Shown: positions 17,413-26,435 of the stretch, one piece after another
How the letters are laid out: each line of letters opens with the position of its first letter
Numbering within the stretch: the first letter of the stretch is position 1
From: Hymenobacter guriensis
GTDB lineage: Bacteria; Bacteroidota; Bacteroidia; Cytophagales; Hymenobacteraceae
Length of the DNA: 64,000 nucleotides
Reading direction: 5' to 3'
NCBI RefSeq assembly: GCF_015773195.1
Contig: NZ_JADWYK010000002.1
Coordinates: 1-64,000, forward strand
The notes under the pieces: generated by a model
Told to the model about the DNA's origin: nothing
Seen by the model: only the letters and a program-made list of their open reading frames with translations
Database searches by the model: none
Made by a program: the position numbers and the translations under genes

Positions 17413-18471
17413 GTGGGTAGAGACATTGCCAGCCGCACACGGCTGATAGGCTGGATAAGTTTGGGGCTGCTGAGCCTGTTGCTGCTGGCAGGAGGCTACG
17501 TCGCCTGGGTTGTGCGGTGGCAACCCAACGTGGCGGCCTCGCCGGAAGGCCCGGCATACCTGTACATCCGCACGGGCAGCTCGTTTCAGGCAGTGCTCGA
17601 CACACTGCGGAGCCAGGAGCTGCTGCGCGACCCGCGCACTTTTGCGTGGCTGGCCCGCTGGCAGGGATATGACGCGCGCGTGCGGCCAGGCCGCTACCTG
17701 CTGGCCCCTACGCTCAACAATCAAGGGCTGCTGGAAATGCTGACGCAGGGCCGGCAGGATACGGTGGTATTCGGACTAAACGCTTTCAAATACAAGCCCC
17801 AACTAGCCCGGCAGCTAACCCGGCAGCTGGAAGTTGATTCCGGCAGCCTCCGGCGCCTCCTGAACCAGAACGACTACCTGCAGCGGCGCTACAAGCTGGA
17901 TACCACTACCGTCCTCACGCTGTTTCTGCCCGGCACCTACCGCCTGCTCTGGAATACGCCCGCGCCGGTGCTGCTGGACTCGGCGGCGGCCATGCACGGC
18001 CGGTTCTGGACTTTGCGGCGCCGCCAGCAGGCCGATTCTTTGCGCCTCTCGCCCACTGAGGTGCACGTACTGGCCAGCATTGTGCAGCGCGAAACGGCCA
18101 AAAAGGAAGACAAGCCCGTTATTGCCGGCGTGTACCTCAACCGCCTGCGCCGGGGCATGCGCCTGCAGGCCGACCCTACGCTGCTGTGGGCCATTGGCAA
18201 CTTTGGGGTGAAGCGCGTGCTCAACAAGGACAAGCTGGTGGACTCGCCCTACAATACCTACAAGCACAAAGGCCTGCCGCCCGGCCCTATCACCTCGGCC
18301 AACCGCCAGAGCCTGGACGCCGTGCTGCAGCCCGCCGCGCACCAGTACCTTTTCTTCTGCGCGCGGCCCGATGGCAGCGGTTTTTCTGATTTTGCCGAAA
18401 CATTTGCCGAGCACAAGCGCAACGCCCGCCGCTACCAGCACTACCTCGACAGCCTGCGCATTATGCGCTAG
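17413..18471 (+). CDS. mltG: Endolytic murein transglycosylase MltG
   Basis: MltG is an inner-membrane lytic transglycosylase that cuts nascent glycan strands and helps set their length. From GTG 17413 the protein has 352 residues: a short cytoplasmic start, one transmembrane helix (LISLGLLSLLLL-like, about residues 12-32), then the YceG fold. The catalytic Glu is in IVQRETAKKED (near 225), followed by VYLNRLRRGMRLQADPT, SPYNTYKHKGLPPGPI and the C-terminal FSDFAETFAEHKRN. The start is uncertain between TTG 17383 and GTG 17413; the promoter position favours the latter. Confidence 0.93.
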   Translation: MGRDIASRTRLIGWISLGLLSLLLLAGGYVAWVVRWQPNVAASPEGPAYLYIRTGSSFQAVLDTLRSQELLRDPRTFAWLARWQGYDARVRPGRYLLAPTLNNQGLLEMLTQGRQDTVVFGLNAFKYKPQLARQLTRQLEVDSGSLRRLLNQNDYLQRRYKLDTTTVLTLFLPGTYRLLWNTPAPVLLDSAAAMHGRFWTLRRRQQADSLRLSPTEVHVLASIVQRETAKKEDKPVIAGVYLNRLRRGMRLQADPTLLWAIGNFGVKRVLNKDKLVDSPYNTYKHKGLPPGPITSANRQSLDAVLQPAAHQYLFFCARPDGSGFSDFAETFAEHKRNARRYQHYLDSLRIMR

Positions 18472-18536
18472 CGGCGTGCCGGGCAGAAAGTCAACAGTTG
18501 TAAGCTTTTCCGGGAGAATGACACAGCACAATCTCT

Positions 18537-18544
18537 TACCTTTG
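18537..18544 (+). promoter_or_regulatory. -7 promoter element of the FadL-like gene
   Basis: TACCTTTG matches TAnnTTTG, 25 bases before the ATG at 18570. Confidence 0.65.
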
Positions 18545-18569
18545 TGCTATTGTCCGCAAACCCGTCTGC

Positions 18570-19802
18570 ATGAGGCTTCCTTACATTTCCGCTTTCTTTT
18601 GCTTGCTTGCTCCGGCCGCTGTGGCCGGGGGCTTTGAAACCGGGCCGCAGGGAGCCCGCATCCTGGGCTTGGGCGGGGCTGCTACAGCCCTGGCCTACCA
18701 CCCGGCCGCCGCTTACTACAACCCCGGCGCCCTGGGCATGCGCGACTCGCTTACGCGCATCAGCGTGGGCGGTATGGCCCTGGCCCGGCGCACCTCGTTT
18801 CTTTCCACCGACACCCAGCGCAAAACCTACCAGGACCTCACGCCTGTGGCCTCGGGCTACCTGTTCGCGTCGCACTACTTTGGCAAGGGCATTACGGGTG
18901 GGCTGAGCGTGACTACGCCTTTCGGCTACACTACCAAGTGGCCTACCAGCTGGGAAGGCCGAAGCGTGGTGCAGGAGTCGAGCCTGTACACGGTGCAGGT
19001 GCAGCCTACGGTGGCAGTAGCTATCAGCGAAAACTTCAGCGTGGGTGCGGGCGCCATGCTCACCCACGGCAGCGTGCGGCAGCTGCGCGCCCTGGGCCAG
19101 TACGATGCCTTCGACGCCGATGCGGAGTACGAGGGCAGCGCCAATGGCGCGGGCTTCAACGTGGGCCTGTACGGGCGCTCTTCCGAGGATTTGTCGTTCG
19201 GTATCAGCTACCGCTCGGGTGTGCGGCTGAAAGTGACGGATGGCACGGCCACGTTCCGCAACGTGCCCGCCGCCGATGCCAGCCGATTTACCAACAGCCA
19301 GAACGTAGCCACGGACATTTACCTGCCCGGCACGCTGTCGGTGGGCCTGGCCAACCAGATTACGCCCAAGCTGAACGTGCTGTTTGATTTCACGCTTACC
19401 AACTGGACCAAGACAGACTCGGCCACGTTCCGCTTTGCCAACAACCAGGCCGCCCGGTCTTCGCAGCCCCGCCGCTACGAGGATGCTATGGCCTTCAAAA
19501 TCGGGGGGGAGTATCAGCTCGACGCTAAAACTGCCCTCCGCCTGGGCGTACTCTACGACGAAAGCCCGGTGCGCGACGAGTACGTGGCGCCCGATCTGCC
19601 GGACGGCAACAAGCTGGCCGCTTCGCTGGGCGTCTCCTTCGCCATGGCCGACAAGTTGAACCTGGACCTGGCCTACCAGTTTGGGGCATTGTCCAACCGC
19701 AAGGCCCGCGCCAATCAGTCGCAGGATCAGGTTTCCAACATTGCCGGCACGTACCGCACGTTTGTGCACACGGCGGCAGTAGGGCTGTCTTATTCATTCT
19801 AA
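18570..19802 (+). CDS. OmpP1/FadL-family outer-membrane transport protein
   Basis: FadL-type barrels pass long-chain fatty acids or other hydrophobic compounds through the outer membrane. The 410-residue protein has a signal peptide (cleavage near AVAGG), then the family's N-terminal hatch GPQGARILGLGGAATAL with YYNPGALG (about residues 20-55). Alternating strands and Gly-Asp turns fill the rest to the terminal AVGLSYSF. The gene has its own promoter and is followed by the SGNH-fold lipoprotein 51 bases later, an arrangement common in Bacteroidota. Near the glyoxylate-shunt genes it would suit use of lipids, but the ligand is unknown. Confidence 0.9.
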   Translation: MRLPYISAFFCLLAPAAVAGGFETGPQGARILGLGGAATALAYHPAAAYYNPGALGMRDSLTRISVGGMALARRTSFLSTDTQRKTYQDLTPVASGYLFASHYFGKGITGGLSVTTPFGYTTKWPTSWEGRSVVQESSLYTVQVQPTVAVAISENFSVGAGAMLTHGSVRQLRALGQYDAFDADAEYEGSANGAGFNVGLYGRSSEDLSFGISYRSGVRLKVTDGTATFRNVPAADASRFTNSQNVATDIYLPGTLSVGLANQITPKLNVLFDFTLTNWTKTDSATFRFANNQAARSSQPRRYEDAMAFKIGGEYQLDAKTALRLGVLYDESPVRDEYVAPDLPDGNKLAASLGVSFAMADKLNLDLAYQFGALSNRKARANQSQDQVSNIAGTYRTFVHTAAVGLSYSF

Positions 19803-19853
19803 CTCACCCGGTTACTGGCTCCTGCCTAGCAGGCGGCTTCAACTTTTCTGTCT

Positions 19854-21260
19854 GTGAAGCTATTTCCTTCTCGTTTTTCGCGCTTGTGGCTGTTGCCCGC
19901 ACTTGGCCTGAACGCCTGCGTGCCCGACCAGACCGAGCCCACCCCCAGCGCGGCCCAGCTGAACCTGACGCGCTACGTAGCCGTGGGCGACGCTTATTCG
20001 GCCGGCTTCAGCAATGGCGGCCTCACCACCCAAAGTCAGCTATACTCCTATCCTAATCTGCTGGCCGTTCAGTTTTCGCTGGCCCAGCCTGGTATTGCCT
20101 TCGCGCAGCCCCTGGTAACGGGCGAAGCGGGCACCGGGTACCTGAAGCTAAAGGAAATAGGGGTCAATGGCCTGCCCGTTACGGAGCGGGTACCCGCGGC
20201 CCGCACCACTATTCGGGCCAAGTACACGGCTCAGAACAGCTGCGGCACTACGGATACGACGTATGTATATAGCCGCGCTGCGGGCGTTGACCTGCCCAAC
20301 AATCTGGCCATTCCCGGTTTCCGCCTCACCCAGCTTACCACTCCCGGACTAGGCCTGGAAGCCAATGCGGCGGCCGGCTCCCCTTTCAACAGCTACTTCG
20401 AGCGCCTGCTACCAGCCAACGACTCCCGGCCCTACATTCAGGCTGTAAGTGAAAACAAAGCCACCTTCTTCACCGCTATGGTGGGCCTGGAAGACCTGCT
20501 GCCGTACGCGCTAAAGGGAGGCGAGTGCATTCAGCGCCCCACCAGCACAAGCAATAACCTGATTCTGAGCAACCTCACGGTATTGCTGGATGCCCTCACG
20601 GCCAACAACCGGCCTGGGGCTATTGCTACCCTGCCGGAACTGGGCGCGCTGCCATATTTCCAGCTGGGAACCGGCCAGCGGGTGCTGGAGAGCGTCCGGG
20701 CTTCTTCTGGCAATGCCCAGGCAGTGCTGTACATCGTATCCTCGCTCACCAACGAAGCCCGCCCCATCGACAACAGTGACATAGTGCTGCCGGCTGCGCT
20801 ATCGGCCGTAGGAAAAGAGGTATCTTTCACCAATGCTGATGGCAGCGTGGAAACCCTACGCTACGGGCTGGACCCACGCGTACCCCTGGCCCGCGCAGAG
20901 GTGCTGGATGCCACAGAGGTCGGCCGCGTGACGCCGTTTATCAAGCAGTTCAACGCTACCCTGAAGACGCTGACTGACCCCGTTCAGGGTAAGTACAAGA
21001 TTGCCCTGGTCGATATCAACCAGCTGTTTCTGAACGTGAGCGGTACGGGTGGAGTGCAGGGCGGCGTCAACATCAATGGCGTGGAGTACTCCGGCGACCC
21101 TATCCGGGGCAACTTCTTCTCCCTGGATCTGTACTCGCTCACGCCCCGCGGCAACGGATTGGTGGCCAATGAGTTTCTTCGCCAGATCAACAGCTACTAC
21201 CGCGCAAACCTGCCGCTGCTGGATGTGAACCAGCTGCCAACCACGTCACTGCCACGGTAA
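19854..21260 (+). CDS. SGNH/GDSL-fold lipoprotein lacking catalytic residues
   Basis: A GTG start at 19854 gives 468 residues with a lipoprotein leader (GLNAC, Cys about residue 22). The first SGNH block reads YVAVGDAYSAGFSNGG (about 43-58). The family normally has GDS or GNS there, so the nucleophilic Ser is Ala. The last block reads FSLDLYSLTPRGNGLVANEFL where the family usually has D-G-x-H-P, so the catalytic His is missing too. The fold is therefore kept but hydrolysis probably is not. It follows the FadL-like porin and may act as a surface ligand-binding partner; this is inference. The terminator at 21283 closes the unit. Confidence 0.78.
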   Translation: MKLFPSRFSRLWLLPALGLNACVPDQTEPTPSAAQLNLTRYVAVGDAYSAGFSNGGLTTQSQLYSYPNLLAVQFSLAQPGIAFAQPLVTGEAGTGYLKLKEIGVNGLPVTERVPAARTTIRAKYTAQNSCGTTDTTYVYSRAAGVDLPNNLAIPGFRLTQLTTPGLGLEANAAAGSPFNSYFERLLPANDSRPYIQAVSENKATFFTAMVGLEDLLPYALKGGECIQRPTSTSNNLILSNLTVLLDALTANNRPGAIATLPELGALPYFQLGTGQRVLESVRASSGNAQAVLYIVSSLTNEARPIDNSDIVLPAALSAVGKEVSFTNADGSVETLRYGLDPRVPLARAEVLDATEVGRVTPFIKQFNATLKTLTDPVQGKYKIALVDINQLFLNVSGTGGVQGGVNINGVEYSGDPIRGNFFSLDLYSLTPRGNGLVANEFLRQINSYYRANLPLLDVNQLPTTSLPR

Positions 21261-21282
21261 TACCTCCCGTTTTTTACAAACC

Positions 21283-21315
21283 AAAAAGGCCATTCCGCTA
21301 CCGGATGGCCTTTTT
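21283..21315 (+). terminator. Terminator after the SGNH-fold gene
   Basis: GGCCATTCCG and CGGATGGCC pair with one bulged T, preceded by A5 and followed by T5. The T run is 20 bases before the dtd start. Confidence 0.85.
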
Positions 21316-21337
21316 CCTGTCCTTTTTTCCTTTCCTG

Positions 21338-21793
21338 ATGCGAGCAGTTATTCAGCGGGTGCGCCACGCCCGGGTGACGGTGGCGGGCCGCGTGACCGGC
21401 CAGATTGGCCCGGGCCTGCTGGTGCTGGCCGGCTTTGCTCCCGACGATACCACCCAGACGCTCGACTGGATAGCGCGCAAGCTGGTGCAGCTGCGCATCT
21501 TTTCGGACGAGGCGGGCAAAATGAACCGCTCGGTGCAGGACGTGGGCGGGCAGGTGCTGGTGGTAAGCCAGTTTACGCTGCTGGCCGATGCGCGCAAAGG
21601 CAACCGTCCCAGCTACACGGGCGCCGCGCCGCCGGCCGTGGCCATTCCGCTGTACCAGGAGTTTGTGGGCCAGCTGGAGGTGCTGCTAAGCCAGCCCGTG
21701 CCCACGGGCGAGTTTGGCGCCGATATGCAAGTGGAGCTGCTCAACGACGGCCCGGTTACGATTGTACTGGATTCGCCGGAGGTGAAAGGGTGA
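21338..21793 (+). CDS. dtd: D-aminoacyl-tRNA deacylase
   Basis: DTD frees D-amino acids (and Gly mischarged onto tRNA-Ala) from tRNA. The 151-residue protein shows MRAVIQRV at the start, LSQFTLLADARKGNRPSYTGAA (the SQFTL active-site block, about residues 75-96) and the C-terminal FGADMQVELLNDGPVTIVLDS with the Gly-cisPro-like NDGPVT element. The ATG at 21338 is the conserved start; the in-frame extension to 21305 runs into the terminator hairpin. It lies upstream of the MazG-like gene. Confidence 0.96.
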   Translation: MRAVIQRVRHARVTVAGRVTGQIGPGLLVLAGFAPDDTTQTLDWIARKLVQLRIFSDEAGKMNRSVQDVGGQVLVVSQFTLLADARKGNRPSYTGAAPPAVAIPLYQEFVGQLEVLLSQPVPTGEFGADMQVELLNDGPVTIVLDSPEVKG

Positions 21794-21887
21794 AAAGTGA
21801 GTTTTACGTTCAGGTGGCACTATTTGCGCAGTTTTGCGGCGGCCGAACGTCAACTCACCATTTCACAAATTCACCTTTTTAGCGCAT

Positions 21888-22229
21888 ATGACCATTGAAG
21901 AAGCCCAGCAGACCGTTGACCAGTGGATCCAGACCACGGGCGTGCGGTATTTCAACGAGCTGACCAACCTAGCCATGCTCACGGAGGAGGTTGGTGAGGT
22001 AGCCCGCATTATTGCCCGCCAGTACGGTGAGCAGTCCTTTAAGCCCTCCGACCGCGACAAAGTACTGGCCGATGAGCTGGCCGACGTGCTGTTCGTGGTG
22101 ATTTGCTTGGCCAACCAGACCGGCATCAACCTCACCGAAGCCCTGCAGCGTAACCTGGAAAAGAAAACCCAGCGCGACGCCACCCGCCACCAGGACAATG
22201 AAAAATTGAGGAAGAAGAGCGAGGAATGA
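21888..22229 (+). CDS. MazG-like nucleotide pyrophosphohydrolase
   Basis: MazG-type enzymes hydrolyse (d)NTPs to monophosphates and clear aberrant nucleotides. The 113-residue protein has the EExxE...ExxD signature in LTEEVGEVARIIARQYG (about residues 30-46) and LADELADVLFVVICLANQ (about 61-78), which binds Mg. It is the short single-domain form. The ATG at 21888 is the likely start; a longer frame from 21834 has no family support. The gene ends inside a long hairpin (22221-22280) shared with comB. Confidence 0.92.
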   Translation: MTIEEAQQTVDQWIQTTGVRYFNELTNLAMLTEEVGEVARIIARQYGEQSFKPSDRDKVLADELADVLFVVICLANQTGINLTEALQRNLEKKTQRDATRHQDNEKLRKKSEE

Positions 22230-22280
22230 TGAGTTACCATTGCGAGACGGGGTTCACGCAATGACAACTCATCATTCCTC
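22221..22280. repeat. Two-tier hairpin between convergent genes
   Basis: GAGGAATGATGAGTT (22221-22235) pairs perfectly with AACTCATCATTCCTC (22266-22280). Inside it, CATTGCG (22238-22244) pairs with CGCAATG (22257-22263). It overlaps the stop region of the MazG-like gene and touches the comB stop. There is no T run, so it is not a standard terminator, but it may stop or protect both transcripts. Confidence 0.8.
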
Positions 22281-23003
22281 TTACCTCGCTACCAGCCGGT
22301 CTTCCTGCCAGATCGGCAGGACGCTCCGGTACTCATCTATGCGCAGGCAAAAGTCGAAGTCCTTGTTGGCTTCGAGCGAGTTGAGGCGCCGCACGTGCGA
22401 GGACTGCAACAGGTAGGCGTGCAGATCGGGCTGGGCCTGCTGCCACAGGTGCAAGGCGGCCAGGGTAGCATCGGAGCCGGCCACGTCGAAGCCGCGCTGG
22501 GCCAGTCGGGAAGCCAGAGCCCCGCCAAACACGGTATCCTCCAGGCAAAACTGGCCTTTCCAGCCGGCGCACACCACCAGCACGTCCTTTTGCTGGGTTT
22601 CAGCAAAGGCGGCTACGGCTTCCAGGTTCAGAAAAGCGCCCACCACCACGGCGTCGGCGGCCAGGGAGCGGCGTAACGCGTGCGTGCCGTTGGTGGTGCT
22701 GATAGCCAGAGCCCGCCCCCGCACCGGCAGTTCCCCATCAAGGTAGCCGAAGGGCGAGTTGCCCAGGTCGAAGCCGGCGGCGGGGCGGCCGTCTCGCTCC
22801 CCGGCCGTGAGGCAGCCGTGCTGCCGGCCCAGGGCCTGACACTCGGCCAGCTCGGCCACCGGAAACACGTGCGTGACTCCACTGGCCAGCGCCGTAACGA
22901 TGCTGGACGTGGCCCGCAGAATATCCACCACCACGGCCACACGGCCCTCAAGCTTATACAGCGGCAGCAATTCAGGCGAAAAACAGATGTCGACGGAGGG
23001 CAT
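22281..23003 (-). CDS. comB: 2-phosphosulfolactate phosphatase family protein (ComB)
   Basis: ComB removes phosphate from 2-phosphosulfolactate in coenzyme M synthesis of archaea; in bacteria the family is widespread and its role is less certain, perhaps sulfolactate formation. The 240-residue protein shows VAVVVDILRATSSIVTAL near residue 23, GNSPFGYL near 80, STTNGTHAL near 103 and AGWKGQFCLEDTVFGGAL near 145, all typical. ATG 23003 (MPSVDI) is chosen; the upstream in-frame stretch is repeat DNA. A 97-bp inverted repeat separates it from gcvT. Confidence 0.88.
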   Translation of the reverse strand: MPSVDICFSPELLPLYKLEGRVAVVVDILRATSSIVTALASGVTHVFPVAELAECQALGRQHGCLTAGERDGRPAAGFDLGNSPFGYLDGELPVRGRALAISTTNGTHALRRSLAADAVVVGAFLNLEAVAAFAETQQKDVLVVCAGWKGQFCLEDTVFGGALASRLAQRGFDVAGSDATLAALHLWQQAQPDLHAYLLQSSHVRRLNSLEANKDFDFCLRIDEYRSVLPIWQEDRLVAR

Positions 23004-23035
23004 GAATAGGAAGCTTAAAAACGAAAAAACCAGTC

Positions 23036-23132
23036 CGTCATTCCGAGCGAAGCCGAGGAATCTTGCGTGCTGACAGTGGATTACTCCTCTACCATTAGCA
23101 CGCAAGATTCCTCGGCTTCGCTCGGAATGACG
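23036..23132. repeat. 97-bp inverted repeat, copy 1 (MITE/REP-like)
   Basis: Two perfect 36-bp arms (23036-23071 and 23097-23132) flank a 25-base loop. The outer bases are CGTCATTCCGAGCGAAGCC and the inner ones CTTGCGTGCT. It lies between comB (start 23003) and gcvT (stop 23142). A second copy of equal length is at 26906-27002. It encodes no protein; whether a transposase elsewhere mobilises it cannot be seen here. Confidence 0.95.
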
Positions 23133-23141
23133 TTCGGTAGG

Positions 23142-24248
23142 CTATGCTTCCGTGCCGGGCACGAAGGGCAGCTTGGTAACGGTGGCCGGCAGGTTTTTAC
23201 CGCGCACCTGCACGAAGATTTTGCTGCCGGGCGCACTCAGCGCGGTTTGCACGTAGCCCAGGCCAATACCTTTGCTTAGACTCGGAGACTGGGTGCCGCT
23301 AGTTACTTCGCCAATTTTCTCGCCGGCTTCGTTTACCAGGTCGTAGTGCGCCCGCGGGATGCCAGGGCCGTCCATCAGGAAGCCTACTAGCTTGCGCTGT
23401 ACGCCCTGCTCTTTTTGCTGCTTAAGCGCGGCCGAGTTGGTGAAGTCCTTGGTGAACTTGGTAATCCAGCCCAGGCCGCCTTCCAGCGGCGAGGTGGTAT
23501 CGTCGATGTCGTTGCCGTAGAGGCAGAAGCCCATTTCCAGGCGCAGCGTGTCGCGGGCTCCCAGACCAATAGGCTTGAGACCGTAGGGCTGGCCAGCTTC
23601 CAGAATCTTGTTCCAGATGTCGGCAGCCGCTTCATTGGGAATGTACAGCTCGAACCCGCCCGCGCCGGTGTAGCCCGTGGCCGAGATGATGACGCCCTCG
23701 TGCCCGGCAAAGGTGCCCTGCACAAAGGAGTAGTACGGAATGCTCTTCAGATCCACATCGGTAAGGGGCTGGAGCGCGTCAGCAGCTTTGGGGCCCTGCA
23801 CGGCAAAGAGGCTGAGCTGGTCGGAAACGTTTTCCATATCGGCCCCGAACTCCTGGTTGTACTGCTGAATCCAGTTCCAGTCTTTCTCGATGTTGGAGGC
23901 ATTGACCACGAGCATGTAGTCCTCATCGGCCATTTTGTACACCAGCAAATCGTCTACGATGCCGCCCTGCTCGTTGGGCAGGCAGCTGTACTGGGCTTTG
24001 CCGTCCTGCAGCTTGCTGGCGTCGTTGCTGGTTACGCGCTGGATGAGGGGCAACGCCTGCGGGCCCCGCACCCGGAACTCGCCCATATGCGACACGTCGA
24101 AAATACCCACGGCCCGGCGCACAGTGTGGTGCTCGTCGAGGTCGGAGGAGTAACGCACGGGCATATTGTAGCCGGCGAAGGGCACCATTTTGGCGCCCAG
24201 CTGCTGGTGCACGTCGTTGAGAACAACGGTTTTGAGGTCTTCGGCCAT
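23142..24248 (-). CDS. gcvT: Aminomethyltransferase, glycine cleavage T protein
   Basis: GcvT takes the aminomethyl group from the lipoyl H protein and gives methylene-tetrahydrofolate and ammonia. The 368-residue size is standard. Visible blocks are [16 protein letters not shown] near residue 18, [15 protein letters not shown] near 45 (folate-binding region), [11 protein letters not shown] near 182 and [20 protein letters not shown] near 222, then the C-terminal barrel. ATG 24248 (MAEDLKTV) is the start. The gcvH and gcvP genes are not in the window, as is common. Confidence 0.97.
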   Translation of the reverse strand: MAEDLKTVVLNDVHQQLGAKMVPFAGYNMPVRYSSDLDEHHTVRRAVGIFDVSHMGEFRVRGPQALPLIQRVTSNDASKLQDGKAQYSCLPNEQGGIVDDLLVYKMADEDYMLVVNASNIEKDWNWIQQYNQEFGADMENVSDQLSLFAVQGPKAADALQPLTDVDLKSIPYYSFVQGTFAGHEGVIISATGYTGAGGFELYIPNEAAADIWNKILEAGQPYGLKPIGLGARDTLRLEMGFCLYGNDIDDTTSPLEGGLGWITKFTKDFTNSAALKQQKEQGVQRKLVGFLMDGPGIPRAHYDLVNEAGEKIGEVTSGTQSPSLSKGIGLGYVQTALSAPGSKIFVQVRGKNLPATVTKLPFVPGTEA

Positions 24249-24374
24249 GAGCAAGCGGGTGGTTGAGGTGAATAAGGGGAAAGCGGCGGCGGGCGTTGAC
24301 TGCGGCCCCGAACCGCTACGGTACGGCGAAATTAGCCAAAACCCCCGGCCCGCCATGCCTTCCAGGCAGAACGC

Positions 24375-24382
24375 TACCTTTG
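24375..24382 (+). promoter_or_regulatory. -7 promoter element of the CZB-kinase-receiver unit
   Basis: TACCTTTG matches TAnnTTTG and lies 30 bases before ATG 24413. It probably serves the three-gene unit 24413-26885. Confidence 0.65.
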
Positions 24383-24412
24383 CTGTGGTCGAGCTGCTGT
24401 TGGCTGTCCACT

Positions 24413-24787
24413 ATGTTATCTATGCTCGACGAACTAAAACAGGAATTTGAAGGCGCCCTTATCAAGCATATGGTCTTCAAATCCAAGCTGCGGTCCTTTC
24501 TGCACGGCTCGGGCACGCAGGAAGGACCCATCCGCGACCCGGAGGTGTGCAGCTTCGGGCAGTGGATTCGGGATAAGGCGCTGCCCGCCTATGGCCGCCT
24601 GCCCGAAACCCAGGAGCTGGACCGCCTGCACCGGCTTATTCATCAGCAAGCCAACCAGCTCATGGATCAGCACTTGCGGGGGCAGCGCGAAGAAGCCCTG
24701 GCGGGTTTTCCGGCTTTGCAGCGCCTGGCCGATCATATTACCCTGCTGCTGCAAACTATGGAGCAAAAGCTGCGTAACGGCGCCTAA
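24413..24787 (+). CDS. CZB (chemoreceptor zinc-binding) domain protein
   Basis: The roughly 124-residue soluble protein is a single CZB domain. Candidate zinc ligands are His in IKHMVFKSKL (about residue 19), Cys in the VCSFGQWI motif (about 44) and His residues in LHRLIHQQ (about 70-75). In other proteins CZB domains sense zinc or hypochlorous acid. Here it stands alone upstream of a CHASE3 kinase and may be its sensory partner. The start may be ATG 24413 or ATG 24422; both follow the promoter. The frame is open upstream, but without domain support. Confidence 0.8.
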   Translation: MLSMLDELKQEFEGALIKHMVFKSKLRSFLHGSGTQEGPIRDPEVCSFGQWIRDKALPAYGRLPETQELDRLHRLIHQQANQLMDQHLRGQREEALAGFPALQRLADHITLLLQTMEQKLRNGA

Positions 24788-24835
24788 GCTCCGTGCCTGA
24801 TGTGGCGGGTGGGCCGTTCCCTGGTTTTCAACTGC

Positions 24836-26380
24836 ATGAAGGCAACCCTCGCAACCAAAGTATTTGCCGGCTTTCTGGCCATTTTCCTGCTGTTTACGGC
24901 CGTAGTAGCCGTTAACTACCAGCTCTCCCGCAAGGTGCTGCGCAACCTGGAGCGCGTTACCCGCTCCCAGCGCGTCACCTCCGATGCCACCTCGCTGCTG
25001 CGCAATATCATCGACATGGAATCGGGGTTCCGGGGTTATCTGCTAATCGGCAACGAAGCCTTGCTGGTGCCTTACTACCAGGGCGAGCGGGAGCTGCTTT
25101 CGGGCTTTGCCCACCTCAAAAACACCCTGAACCCGCAGGGCCGACAGTATGCTCGCCTCCAGCGCATGCACCGCTTGTACCAGCAGTGGTCGTCGTACTC
25201 GCACCTGCTCATTACCGAAAAGCGGGAAGCCAGCCGGCGCCTACCCAACCAAACCGGCCTCGATGGCATGGAGCACCGGGCTTTAATGGAAAGCCTGTCG
25301 GGCAAGGAGCTGACCGATGAAATCCGCACGATGTTCCGCAACTTCGACCGGGCCGAGTTGGCCGACCGCGACGAGCTGCGTGCCAAGCTGGCCGACAGCA
25401 TCCGGGAAACGCGGGTGCTGTCCATCGTCATCACCCTGCTGGCTGTGATATTGGGTTTGCTGTGGGCCTACTACGTGACGCGCCTGTTTGCCCGCCGCAT
25501 CAGCACCATGGTGTCGCTGGCCACGCGCCTGGCCGGCGGCGACTACAAAACCCGCATCGACGACACAGCACACGACGAGCTGAGCGAGCTGGCTACCTCG
25601 CTGAATGTGATGTCGAACACCATTGACACCACCGTGACGCAGCTGGAAAACCGCAACCAGGAGCTCGACCAGTTTGCCTATGTGGTGTCGCACGACCTGA
25701 AAGCGCCGCTGCGGGGCATTGAAAGTGCTTCGCGCTGGATCGAGGAAGACATGGGCCAGCAGTTGCCCGAGCACATCCGGGAGTTTCTGCAGCTGATGCG
25801 CACCCGCGTGCACCGCATGGAAAACCTTATTACCGGTATACTGGACCTGGCCCGGGTGGGCCGGATGCGCCACGTGAACGAGCGGGTGAACGTGCGCGAG
25901 CTGCTCACCGAAACCATAGATATGCTAAGCCTGCCCGCAGGCTTCCGTATTGAGCTGCCTTCCTACCTGCCCACGCTGTTCACTTCCCGGGTGGAGCTGC
26001 AGCAGGTGTTCAGCAACCTGCTCAGCAACGCCGTGAAATACCACCACCAGCCCGCCAAAGGCTGGGTACGCATCAACTGCACCGAGCACCGCGCCCACTA
26101 TACCTTCACCATTGCCGACAACGGCCCCGGCATTGCGCCAGAGTATCACGAGCGGATTTTCGTGATTTTCCAGACCCTGACGGAGCGCGACACGCTGGAA
26201 AGCACCGGCGTGGGGCTGGCTATTGTAAAGAAGATTATCGAGCGGCAGGGCGGCACTATTCTCGTCGAATCGGCGGAGGGCAAGGGGGCCCGCTTTATTT
26301 TCACCTGGCCCAAAGTCAAAGAGTTGCGCCCCGGCGACCAGCCAGCCAGCCTTTCGGCCGTGGCCGAAACCGCACGCTAG
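24836..26380 (+). CDS. CHASE3-HAMP sensor histidine kinase
   Basis: This is a membrane kinase of about 514 residues. A first helix (LFTAVVAVNY region, about residues 8-28) and a second (VITLLAVILGLLWAYYV, about 195-215) enclose a CHASE3 sensory domain with the typical DMESGFRGYLLIG. HAMP follows (RLAGGDYKTRI), then HisKA with the phosphorylated His in VVSHDLKAPLRGIES (near residue 287) and HATPase with NLLSNAVKY, DNGPGIA and GVGLAIVKKI. It resembles the C-terminal half of bacteriophytochrome-type kinases. It follows the CZB gene and precedes the receiver gene, so the three form a likely pathway. ATG 24800 is an alternative start. Confidence 0.92.
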   Translation: MKATLATKVFAGFLAIFLLFTAVVAVNYQLSRKVLRNLERVTRSQRVTSDATSLLRNIIDMESGFRGYLLIGNEALLVPYYQGERELLSGFAHLKNTLNPQGRQYARLQRMHRLYQQWSSYSHLLITEKREASRRLPNQTGLDGMEHRALMESLSGKELTDEIRTMFRNFDRAELADRDELRAKLADSIRETRVLSIVITLLAVILGLLWAYYVTRLFARRISTMVSLATRLAGGDYKTRIDDTAHDELSELATSLNVMSNTIDTTVTQLENRNQELDQFAYVVSHDLKAPLRGIESASRWIEEDMGQQLPEHIREFLQLMRTRVHRMENLITGILDLARVGRMRHVNERVNVRELLTETIDMLSLPAGFRIELPSYLPTLFTSRVELQQVFSNLLSNAVKYHHQPAKGWVRINCTEHRAHYTFTIADNGPGIAPEYHERIFVIFQTLTERDTLESTGVGLAIVKKIIERQGGTILVESAEGKGARFIFTWPKVKELRPGDQPASLSAVAETAR

Positions 26381-26435
26381 CCGTATAGGCCGTATTCCCT
26401 CCTCACTTTAACGCGCTGCTTTAGCCGTTTTCCGT

